34,257 nucleotides of DNA from Bacteroidales bacterium. Its GTDB lineage: Bacteria; Bacteroidota; Bacteroidia; Bacteroidales; UBA932. The position numbers were made by a program, and so were the translations under genes. Positions 17,675-24,906 of the stretch are shown here, piece after piece. Location: the NCBI GenBank assembly GCA_017961175.1, contig JAGCXV010000033.1, forward strand, positions 1-34,257, given 5' to 3'. Every line of letters begins with the position of its first letter. Position 1 is the first letter of the stretch. The notes below the pieces were generated by a model. It searched no databases. It was given only the letters and a program-made list of their open reading frames with translations, and was not told the DNA's origin.

Positions 17675-18343
17675 ATGCACAACGAGATGCTGGAAGTTTT
17701 CCTTAAGGGACTGATAGTGGGCGTGGGGGCGTCGATTCCTCTTGGCCCGGTGGGGGTCCTGTGTATCCAGAAGACCATAAGTAAAGGCCGTTTCGCCGGC
17801 TTTTTCACAGGTCTGGGAGCTTCCATCTCGGATACCTTCTATTCCGCGCTGTCCCTTCTTGGACTTTTCATGGTAGACAGTTTCCTGGACCAGTACAAGG
17901 CCTGGGTGCTCCTTTTCGGCGGTATTGTAATAGCGTTTATCGGAATCAGGGTATACCGCAGCAATCCGGTCAAGCAGATCAAGCAGAAGCAGGGGAACGG
18001 AAGCAGGATCAAGGATATGCTGGAATCCCTTGCCATAACCATAACGAATCCGGGATCTATTTTCCTTATTTTCGCGATGATGGCCGCCGTCAGGCTGGAT
18101 GTTTCCGCCTATACGCTGGAAACGGCTCCTGTGGCAGTCAGGATCCTTCTGCTTGCGATTTTCCTTGGAACAGCTCTCTGGTGGTTCTCCCTGACTTCCC
18201 TTGTCAGCATTTTCCGCAAGAAATTCCGCCTGAAGCAACTTATCGTGATAAACAGGATTTCCGGAATAGTTATTATTCTGCTGGGCATACTGAGTTTTGG
18301 AGAAGGACTCTTCAAACTGATTCTTCAGTATGTGATAAAGTAG
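17675..18343 (+). CDS. LysE-family amino-acid exporter
   Basis: A 222-residue inner-membrane protein with about six hydrophobic segments. The first carries the family signature GVGASIPLGPVGVLCIQ, followed by ISKGRFAGFFTGLGASISDTFYS. A later ITITNPGSIFLIF segment matches the conserved second half. LysE/RhtB proteins export amino acids such as lysine, arginine, threonine or homoserine; the substrate here is unknown. ATG at 17675 is preferred to a TTG at 17663, which would lie inside the promoter box. The stop codon abuts the 3' end of the convergent tmRNA gene with no gap. Confidence 0.85.
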   Translation: MHNEMLEVFLKGLIVGVGASIPLGPVGVLCIQKTISKGRFAGFFTGLGASISDTFYSALSLLGLFMVDSFLDQYKAWVLLFGGIVIAFIGIRVYRSNPVKQIKQKQGNGSRIKDMLESLAITITNPGSIFLIFAMMAAVRLDVSAYTLETAPVAVRILLLAIFLGTALWWFSLTSLVSIFRKKFRLKQLIVINRISGIVIILLGILSFGEGLFKLILQYVIK

Positions 18344-18742
18344 TGGAGGTGAGCGGAGTCGAACCGCTGTCCAATCAGGCCGCCAATCGGATTTCTACGT
18401 GCGTATCTCCGGTTTGATTTTCGTCCATGGCCCCGCCCCGGAGCGGGCAAGCCCAAAGCTTATCCTTTAAAACTTAGGAGGATTTAAAGGAGTCGTCCTC
18501 CGCATTCTTCTTTAAATGATACCCCGTATGCCAGATCCAAGAAGACGGAAAACCTGGCGGGATACTCGTCCGAAGCACCTTGTGCCTCAAGGATTAAGCG
18601 CCGTCAGCTTAGCTGATTACGCAGCGAGTGCATAATTGTTGTTGCCAATTAATGGCTGAAAGTCATAGATTAACGAGCGCGGCTCCCAACGCTCGGCACG
18701 CACCCCGACCAACTGATCTGATGTCAAAACCAGAACACCCCC
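18344..18742 (-). ncRNA. ssrA: tmRNA (transfer-messenger RNA)
   Basis: A minus-strand gene of about 399 nt that rescues stalled ribosomes by trans-translation. The 3' end carries the tRNA-like T arm (CGGTTCGACTCCG) and acceptor strand CACCTCC plus discriminator A. The 5' end GGGGGTG pairs with the acceptor strand, followed by the TTCTGGTTTTGACA-type D-region. The internal reading frame encodes a short degradation tag (18617-18646). The 3' CCA is not encoded (the genomic bases are CTA), so it must be added by the CCA enzyme. A TAnnTTTG box lies 15 bp upstream of the mature 5' end, so a short precursor is trimmed, presumably by RNase P. The next gene upstream on the same strand ends at 18770. 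Confidence 0.95.
18617..18646 (-). other. tmRNA tag-peptide reading frame (GNNNYALAA, stop)
   Basis: Within the tmRNA, minus-strand codons GGC AAC AAC AAT TAT GCA CTC GCT GCG TAA give the tag. The resume codon is taken as GGC, but a start one codon away cannot be excluded. The YALAA end is the signal recognised by ClpXP-type proteases and is shared with known Bacteroidota tags. Confidence 0.85.
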
Positions 18743-18757
18743 GGGATAAATGGGACG

Positions 18758-18765
18758 CAAATATA
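18758..18765 (-). promoter_or_regulatory. -7 box of the tmRNA gene
   Basis: The minus strand reads TATATTTG, a perfect TAnnTTTG, in the gap between the stop of the FAD/Fe-S gene and the tmRNA. It gives the tmRNA its own transcription start. Confidence 0.6.
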
Positions 18766-18769
18766 CAAA

Positions 18770-21607
18770 TTATTCTGAAGCCTCGTCAACCAGATAGAGA
18801 AGGTTCTTGAAGACAATTCCGCTGTGCTCGCTGAGGCCGATCTCGCAGGTACGGCTGGTGGCATATCCTTCCGTGCATCCCTCCACCTGATTTCTCAGGT
18901 CTCTAAGGCCCCAGTCGTTGAGCTCTGGAGTGAAGAATCCCTTGTCTCCGGCAAAGCCGCAGCAGTTGGTGTCCATGACCTTCACTTTCTTGGCGCATTG
19001 CTTTGCTATCTCTACGATTGTAGTGTCCACTCCAAGTTTCTTTGAAGTGCAGACAGCGAATACCGCAACGCTCTTGTCGAGCTTGTTGATGTTGAGGTTA
19101 GGCAAAAGGTAGAGCTTTGCAAATTCTGCAGGCTCGTATAAAGTGAGCTTGTCCCCGAAGTTGGATTTCATCGTGTAAAGGCAAGGCGTCATATCGCAGA
19201 CAATCGGCAGGGTGCCTCCTTCGGAAGCCTTTGTGAGTTCTTCCAGCAGGTTGTCGCTGAGCATCTTGCCGGCTTTTACATAACCCTTGCTTGAGAATGC
19301 CATTCCACAGCACAGTTTCTTGAGGTTTGACGGGTAAACCACCTCGTATCCTGCCTTGCGGATGAGCTTGTCCATAAGTCTTGTAAGGCTGAGGGCATCC
19401 CTGTATTCCTTGCCGTTACCCATTGAACGGGTGAGGCAACTCGGGAAGTAAACAACCTTTCCCTTGCTCGGCGACGGAATCCTTGACGGATCCGTTCCTT
19501 CAAGGATGGCCTTGGATATCTTGCGGTTGCCCTTAGGGAAGCTGGCGTTCCACTTAGGTATGAGGCCGCAGGTGCTCCATCTGGCAAACTGGGCCAGCGG
19601 CTTCATCACGGTCTTTCCCACAGTCCTGCGCATTACATATGACATGTTCCAGGCGGCTCTCATTCCCCAAACGGCTTTGTCCCAGTGGGCTGCAAGGTTG
19701 GCTGCCTTGTTTTCCTGCTTTGGCGTATGGTTTTGGTGGCGGAGTTCCTTGGTGAGTTTTCCGTTATCCACTTTCACAGGGCATGCGACGGCGCAGAGGC
19801 TGTCAGTGGCGCAGGTCTCGTCTCCCAGATACTTGTATTCCTTCTTCATCAAGGCCAGGTCTGCAGGATTTGATCCTGTCTTTTCCAGCCTTGTCATCTC
19901 CCTGAAAGACACGACTCTCTGTCTTGGGGAGAAGGTCAGGCCTTCGGAAACGCAGTTCTTTTCGCAGAAGCCGCATTCCATGCAGCGGTCAACCTCCGGA
20001 CTTGTCTGAGGGCAAGGCTTGAGGTTCTTGATATGGGCCTGAGGGTCATCGTTGAGGATGACTCCCGGATTCAGTATTCCCTTAGGATCTATGAGCTGCT
20101 TGATTTCTTTCATCAGGCCGTAAGCCTGCTGTCCCCATTCCAGTTCCACAAACGGAGCCATGTTCCTTCCGGTTCCGTGCTCTGCCTTGAGGGATCCGTC
20201 GTACTTGTCTACGACCAGATGGCATACATCGTCCATGAAATGAGCGTATTTGCTCACTTCTTCAGGGCTCTGGAAGTCCTGGTTGAACATGAAGTGGAGG
20301 TTTCCTGCGAGGGCGTGCCCGAAGATCACGGCATCGGAATAACCGTCCTTGTCGAAGAGTTCCCTGAGGTCCGTAACGGCATCAGCAAGACGTGGCACCT
20401 CAAAGCAAACATCCTCAATTATGGCAGTTGTTCCTGCCTTTCTCATTCCGGCTACGGTAGGGAGGCATTCCTTCCTGACTTTCCACAGCGTGGCCCTTTC
20501 CTTGTCGTCCATCGTGAACGAGAACGGAAGAACCGTCTGGAATGGAGCAAGCGCCTCCGTGATTCTCTTGACCTTACCCTGAAGGGACGGCTTGTCCTCT
20601 TCCGTGATTTCAACCAGCAGGCCGCAGGCTCCATCCGGCAGAGTCTTCAGATATTCCGGAACCCCGTCTGCGTTTTCCACGCTGCGGATGGAAGACCTGT
20701 CTATCAGTTCCACTGCGCTTACCGGCATCTGCTTCAGGACCTGGACTGCGCTGCAGGCTTCCCTGATGGTAGGGAATATCACAAGCGCCAGGGCCTTGAA
20801 CTTGTTGTCGTCCACAGTGTTGTAGGTTATGGAAGATATAAAGGCAAGCGTTCCTTCGCTTCCGATAATCAGATGCTTGAGTATGTCTATTCCGTCCTTG
20901 TAGTCCACAAAGGCGTTGAGGCTGTAGCCCGTCGTGTTCTTGATCTTGTATTTCCTCTCGATCCTTTCCTTGAGAACAGGATCAGCTTCTATTCTCTTTG
21001 CTATATTCTCCAGTCCTTCAACAATATGGGCGTGTGTTTTCCTGAACCTGGTAACGGAGGAGATATCCGCGGTGTCCAGGTCAGTTCCGTCCGGGAGGAT
21101 GATGTTAATGTCAGCGATGGTCTTGTAGGAGTTCTGGCTTGTTCCGCAGCACATTCCGCTGGCATTGTTGGCCGCGATTCCTCCGATCATCGCGGAGTCA
21201 ATGGATGCCGGGTCAGGCCCGATTTTCTTTCCGAAGCGGGTGAGCAGGCGGTTTGCCATTGCGCCCCTTATACCTGGAGCAAGGCGGATCTGCTCTCCGC
21301 GTACAGATATGCTGTAGCCCCTGAATCCGTGAGTGGCAATCACCAGAACGGAGTCTGACAGGGACTGCCCGCTCAGTGATGTTCCTGCCGCCCTGAAGGT
21401 TACGGGGATATCCATCTCGTGCGCCGCCATCATTATCTGCCTGACTTCCGGTGCCGAATAAGCCCTTACCACCAGCTTAGGTATGAGACGGTAGAAAGAG
21501 GCATCCGTGCCGAATGCAAGTGTAGTCAGAGGATCGTGGAACATCCTGTCTTTAGGGATGAACGCCTTGAGTTTTTCGTAAAATTCCTTGTACTTTCCGG
21601 TTAGCAT
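18770..21607 (-). CDS. FAD-linked oxidase fused to Fe-S/CCG domains (GlcD + GlpC-like), probable D-lactate or 2-hydroxyacid dehydrogenase
   Basis: A 945-residue flavoprotein. The N-terminal FAD_binding_4 domain has PVTFRAAGTSLSGQSLSD and GPDPASIDSAMIGGIAANNASGM. The FAD-oxidase C domain follows (VIFGHALAGNLHFMFNQ, KAEHGTGRN). A dicluster ferredoxin region comes next (CMECGFCEKNC near residue 540, then CAVACPVKVDNG), and then two CCG domains (FPSCLTRSMGN ... LCCGMAF and CTSKKLGVD ... TNCCGFAGDKG). This one-chain layout is known for respiratory D-lactate/2-hydroxyglutarate-type dehydrogenases, which pass electrons from a 2-hydroxyacid to quinone. The exact substrate is not readable from sequence. 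It starts 12 bp after the tandem-thioredoxin gene and is last in that run. No signal peptide is present, so it should be peripheral on the cytoplasmic side of the membrane. Confidence 0.85.
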   Translation of the reverse strand: MLTGKYKEFYEKLKAFIPKDRMFHDPLTTLAFGTDASFYRLIPKLVVRAYSAPEVRQIMMAAHEMDIPVTFRAAGTSLSGQSLSDSVLVIATHGFRGYSISVRGEQIRLAPGIRGAMANRLLTRFGKKIGPDPASIDSAMIGGIAANNASGMCCGTSQNSYKTIADINIILPDGTDLDTADISSVTRFRKTHAHIVEGLENIAKRIEADPVLKERIERKYKIKNTTGYSLNAFVDYKDGIDILKHLIIGSEGTLAFISSITYNTVDDNKFKALALVIFPTIREACSAVQVLKQMPVSAVELIDRSSIRSVENADGVPEYLKTLPDGACGLLVEITEEDKPSLQGKVKRITEALAPFQTVLPFSFTMDDKERATLWKVRKECLPTVAGMRKAGTTAIIEDVCFEVPRLADAVTDLRELFDKDGYSDAVIFGHALAGNLHFMFNQDFQSPEEVSKYAHFMDDVCHLVVDKYDGSLKAEHGTGRNMAPFVELEWGQQAYGLMKEIKQLIDPKGILNPGVILNDDPQAHIKNLKPCPQTSPEVDRCMECGFCEKNCVSEGLTFSPRQRVVSFREMTRLEKTGSNPADLALMKKEYKYLGDETCATDSLCAVACPVKVDNGKLTKELRHQNHTPKQENKAANLAAHWDKAVWGMRAAWNMSYVMRRTVGKTVMKPLAQFARWSTCGLIPKWNASFPKGNRKISKAILEGTDPSRIPSPSKGKVVYFPSCLTRSMGNGKEYRDALSLTRLMDKLIRKAGYEVVYPSNLKKLCCGMAFSSKGYVKAGKMLSDNLLEELTKASEGGTLPIVCDMTPCLYTMKSNFGDKLTLYEPAEFAKLYLLPNLNINKLDKSVAVFAVCTSKKLGVDTTIVEIAKQCAKKVKVMDTNCCGFAGDKGFFTPELNDWGLRDLRNQVEGCTEGYATSRTCEIGLSEHSGIVFKNLLYLVDEASE

Positions 21608-21619
21608 ATCTTATTGTTT

Positions 21620-23677
21620 TTATTTCAGTATATCGTTCAGTTTTTCTGTGGACGTGCCTTTGAAAACAACGGTTCCGTCACGGTCTAGGGCCAGAATCAG
21701 AGGAACGGCCTCTATATAATATTTGTCTCCGAGTTCAGCCAAATTGTCTTTTGCATAAAGCTGCCTGAATTCCAGGTTGTTGGCGGAAACAAACTTGCGA
21801 AATTCCTTAACATTGTCCCCCGCGAAGATACCGGTGAAAGAAACCTTCTTTCCGTATTTCTTCCAAGCATTCCGTATCTCCGGGAGGGTTTCCTTGCATA
21901 CCTCGCATCCTGTGCGGTAAAAGTACAGCACCTTCATCTTGCCGTCAGAAGGAATAAGGTCTGAAGGATTGTCTGCGATATCGTAAAGTGTAATGTTCTC
22001 AGCCAGGCTTCCAGGAGCGTTCATTTTGGCTGCTTTAAGGATGCTTTCCACGCTGGATACAAACACCGTATCTTCCCATTTATCAGGCATATCCAGCACA
22101 TATTCCTGTCCAAGATATAAAGCGGTCTGGGTATTTGGCCCGTAACCGGAGAAGAACAGGTAGGTGAATGCCTGCCTCATAAGGCGGGAGAAAGAAGCGG
22201 AAGTTTTTACTCCTTCATAAATCTTGTCAACGACATTCTTCCGAACCTCCAGATCCAAAGCGGAATCCGGTGAAAGTTCCTCGGCAGGGAATATCTGTGA
22301 AAGGTAATTGTAGGCCTTGTTGTCTTCTTCCGCCTGTTCCTTCAGCATGGACGTAAGGGTAGGGGTGAGGATTCCTCTTCCCGCAATCCTCAGGCTTTCG
22401 TCCAGAAGGAACATCTTAGGTGTGCTGACAACGCCGTAATCTACAGGGAAACTGCTCTCCCTGTCAAGGTCTGCCATGTGGATCCAGGTTATGTACGGAT
22501 TGTCGATAGAGAAGTGTTTCCTGATATATTCTTCCCATCCTTCCTTATTTGTTCCCGTATAGACGGCAGCTATGTTGATTGGGAATTCCTGCCATGAATC
22601 GAGCAGGGTTACAAGCCTCGGAGTTTCTTCCTTGCAAAAATTGCAGTCATCTGAGTAGAAGTAGATTATGGAATGGTCTCCCATCAGCTCGGAAATGCTC
22701 CTTTCCATTCCTGAAGTATCCTTCAGCCTGAGTTCCGGAGCCTTTGCTCCAACCAGGGTTCCCTTGTTGACGGTCACATACCAGGCGGCTTCGGCCTTTT
22801 GTGAGGCGGTTAATGATTCATCGCCGAGCAGATATTTTTCCGCGGCATAGACAGCGCTTCCCTCGCAGCCCATCACGACGGAAGAAGAGAAACGGCGGAA
22901 ACACTCCATTGCCGTGGCTGCTCTCATCTCAGGGTCAGTCAGGTAACGGTTCTCCATAAGATAGTCTATGGCCATGTTCCTGATACTCTCCTTGGACAAC
23001 TTGAACTTGTCAAGGAAAACGTCTATGTACTTTTTCCCGAAGTCGGTGTAATAAAGCCTCTCGTCGGCGATGTCCGGCAACTGGCTGTTGTCGCTTGCAG
23101 ACAGAGGCTTGCACAAAAACTTGAGATAGATTTCCACAAGGCTGCCGGGAACTTGTTTCTGGGCCTGGAGCAGCAGGCCGTTATATGCGGCTGGCTGATT
23201 GTCTGCCTGAAGGAAAATCCCGTTCTCCCTGCCTCGTTTTTTCGAGCTGTTGTTTTTCCAGGCATTCTGCTGATAAGAGAAGGTTTCCTTGAAGTCTCCT
23301 CCGTCCATCGGAGAATACAGGAAACAAAGCAGGTTTTTTCCTTCACCGGTTATGTAGTATTGTCCGGCAGTGAAAAGGCTGCTGTGCTTGCCGCTTATTT
23401 GGGACGGGAATACAAGTCCGGCAAAAACCGCCTTCATTTTTTTGTTTACGGATGCCGAGTCTATTACAGTTCCTCCAGGAGTATCCCAGTTGGCCTTTTT
23501 CAGATATAGACGGGTTCCCGGTACGATGCCGTTCCCATATCCGCTCAGGTTAACTGTAACCTTGTAGGTGCCGGAGGGGTTCTGGGAGAAGGCCGTGAGG
23601 CAGGAAATAACCAGACACAGGGCTGCAAGTATCAGTCCTTTAGACAATAATCCCGATGCAGTCCTGTTCAGGGTCAC
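21620..23677 (-). CDS. exported protein with two TlpA-like thioredoxin domains
   Basis: A 685-residue exported protein. The start is GTG, overlapping the coaD stop (GTGA); no other start fits the signal segment (KGLILAALCLVISCLTAFS). Residues about 30-300 form an N-terminal beta/helical part of the kind often placed before TlpA domains in Bacteroidota. The first thioredoxin-like domain has YSDDCNFCKEETPRL (C345-x2-C348) and WEEYIRKHF later. A second complete one has FYRTGCEVCKETLPEIRNAW (C591-x2-C594) and AVPLILALDRDGTVVFKG. Both keep the CxxC pair, so both may be redox-active in the periplasm. Two such domains in one chain are less usual than one. Partners are unknown. It might maintain reduced cysteines in envelope proteins. 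Confidence 0.8.
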   Translation of the reverse strand: MTLNRTASGLLSKGLILAALCLVISCLTAFSQNPSGTYKVTVNLSGYGNGIVPGTRLYLKKANWDTPGGTVIDSASVNKKMKAVFAGLVFPSQISGKHSSLFTAGQYYITGEGKNLLCFLYSPMDGGDFKETFSYQQNAWKNNSSKKRGRENGIFLQADNQPAAYNGLLLQAQKQVPGSLVEIYLKFLCKPLSASDNSQLPDIADERLYYTDFGKKYIDVFLDKFKLSKESIRNMAIDYLMENRYLTDPEMRAATAMECFRRFSSSVVMGCEGSAVYAAEKYLLGDESLTASQKAEAAWYVTVNKGTLVGAKAPELRLKDTSGMERSISELMGDHSIIYFYSDDCNFCKEETPRLVTLLDSWQEFPINIAAVYTGTNKEGWEEYIRKHFSIDNPYITWIHMADLDRESSFPVDYGVVSTPKMFLLDESLRIAGRGILTPTLTSMLKEQAEEDNKAYNYLSQIFPAEELSPDSALDLEVRKNVVDKIYEGVKTSASFSRLMRQAFTYLFFSGYGPNTQTALYLGQEYVLDMPDKWEDTVFVSSVESILKAAKMNAPGSLAENITLYDIADNPSDLIPSDGKMKVLYFYRTGCEVCKETLPEIRNAWKKYGKKVSFTGIFAGDNVKEFRKFVSANNLEFRQLYAKDNLAELGDKYYIEAVPLILALDRDGTVVFKGTSTEKLNDILK

Positions 23678-24177
23678 TGTTTCTTGAGTTCTTTAACTGC
23701 TTTGATGTACTTTTTGAGATTAACGCCCTTTGGCATAAACGGTGTGGCGTCTCCGTTGTGGACCAGGACATCCCTTACAACTGTCGAGGAGATGAAGGAA
23801 TACTCGTGGCTGGCCTGGACATATACTGTAACGATGTCAGGATCGATAACCCTGTTTGCCTGGGCTATAACGCCCTCAAACTCAAAGTCCGTGGTGGTCC
23901 TGAGGCCTCTAACTATGAAGTTGACGCCCAGCCTGTGGCAGAGGTCAATCGTAAGCTCCTTGTAGCAGCAAACGTCCACCCTGTCCTTATATTGCTTTAT
24001 GGCATCCTTGATGATTTTGATTCTGATGTCTACAGGAAAGAAACCGCTTGTAGCCTTAGTGCTGTTGTAGCCCACTGCAACTATCACTTTGTCAAATAGT
24101 TTCAGAGCCGAATCCAGAACATCCAGATGGCCGGCGGTAAAAGGATCGAAAGATCCCGGGAAAATAGCTGTACGCAT
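23674..24177 (-). CDS. coaD: phosphopantetheine adenylyltransferase
   Basis: A 167-residue enzyme of CoA synthesis that converts 4'-phosphopantetheine and ATP to dephospho-CoA. The start FPGSFDPFTAGHLDVL holds the nucleotidyl-transfer T/H-x-G-H motif, RGLRTTTDFEFE matches the conserved Arg loop, and YSFISSTVVRDV is the ISSxxVR-type second motif. The length is normal for CoaD. It is cytoplasmic and hexameric in known cases. The gene lies 57 bp after ung on the same strand, with a perfect inverted repeat in the gap, so it may have its own control. Its stop overlaps the start of the next gene. Confidence 0.95.
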   Translation of the reverse strand: MRTAIFPGSFDPFTAGHLDVLDSALKLFDKVIVAVGYNSTKATSGFFPVDIRIKIIKDAIKQYKDRVDVCCYKELTIDLCHRLGVNFIVRGLRTTTDFEFEGVIAQANRVIDPDIVTVYVQASHEYSFISSTVVRDVLVHNGDATPFMPKGVNLKKYIKAVKELKKQ

Positions 24178-24188
24178 AATATTTCTCG

Positions 24189-24210
24189 TTTACACTTAAC
24201 AAAGTGTAAA
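24189..24210. promoter_or_regulatory. perfect 9-bp inverted repeat upstream of coaD
   Basis: TTTACACTT and AAGTGTAAA flank a 4-nt spacer (24198-24201). The repeat lies 11 bp before the coaD ATG and 24 bp after the ung stop. No T-run follows on either strand at the right place, so an operator or mRNA stem is more likely than a terminator. A near -7 box (TACACTTTG, one base too long) lies within it on the minus strand. Confidence 0.45.
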
Positions 24211-24234
24211 TTTAAGAAAAAAAGCGATGGGGTA

Positions 24235-24906
24235 TTACAGGCTCCAGTCTATTGGATTCAGTCCGCGGTTCTGGAGATATGCGTTGCACTTGGAGAAATG
24301 GCGGCAGCCGAAGAAGGCTCCTCCGGCAAGGGGAGAAGGATGGGCGGCTTCCAGGACAAGGTGGCGGGAAGTATCTATCAGAGCCTTTTTGCTTTTGGCA
24401 AAATTGCCCCAAAGCATAAACACCACTCCTTCCTTATTGTCTGATATAGCCCTGATTACGCTGTCTGTAAAAGTTGTCCAACCTATACGGCTGTGGGAGG
24501 CGGCGTTATATGCCCTTACGGTCAGGATGGCGTTCAGGAGGAAGACACCCTGTTTAGCCCAGCCGGTGAGGTTTCCGTTTTTGCCCTGGAGAGAAATGCC
24601 CAGGTCGGATTCAATTTCCTTATAAATATTCTTCAGCGACGGTGGGAGGGCAACCCCGTCCGGAACGGAAAAGCTCAGGCCGTGAGCCTGCCCCGGATTG
24701 TGGTAGGGGTCCTGCCCCAGAATCACGACTTTTACATCGTTGAACGGAGTAAGGGCAAAGGCGTTGAAAATCAAAGATCCCGGAGGGTAAATAACCGCCC
24801 CGGAATCTTTTTCCCGGTGAAGATATGCGGCAAGCTCGGCAAAATAAGGCTTGCTGAACTCATCGCTGAGTATGCTCTTCCACTGGCTTTCTATCTTGAC
24901 ATCCAT
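24235..24906 (-). CDS. ung: uracil-DNA glycosylase, family 1
   Basis: A 223-residue base-excision repair enzyme that removes uracil from DNA. The water-activating loop is GQDPYHNPGQAHGLSFSV (catalytic D66, H69), and the DNA-intercalating loop is HPSPL (H189). PPSLKNIYKE and FMLWGNFAKSK are also family segments. The length is standard. The start overlaps the lon stop by one base (TAATG), so the two are co-transcribed and perhaps coupled. It is cytoplasmic. The combination of a stress protease and a repair enzyme does not by itself indicate a shared pathway. Confidence 0.96.
   Translation of the reverse strand: MDVKIESQWKSILSDEFSKPYFAELAAYLHREKDSGAVIYPPGSLIFNAFALTPFNDVKVVILGQDPYHNPGQAHGLSFSVPDGVALPPSLKNIYKEIESDLGISLQGKNGNLTGWAKQGVFLLNAILTVRAYNAASHSRIGWTTFTDSVIRAISDNKEGVVFMLWGNFAKSKKALIDTSRHLVLEAAHPSPLAGGAFFGCRHFSKCNAYLQNRGLNPIDWSL

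Noticed and set aside
17644-17826. 61-codon N-terminal extension of lnt
   Set aside because: The extension crosses the divergent promoter and the LysE coding region and has no signal; the methionine at 17643 starts a normal membrane segment.
20033-21358. 441-codon open frame on the plus strand
   Set aside because: It lies wholly antisense to the FAD/Fe-S dehydrogenase, whose conserved motifs are clear, and its translation resembles no known family.
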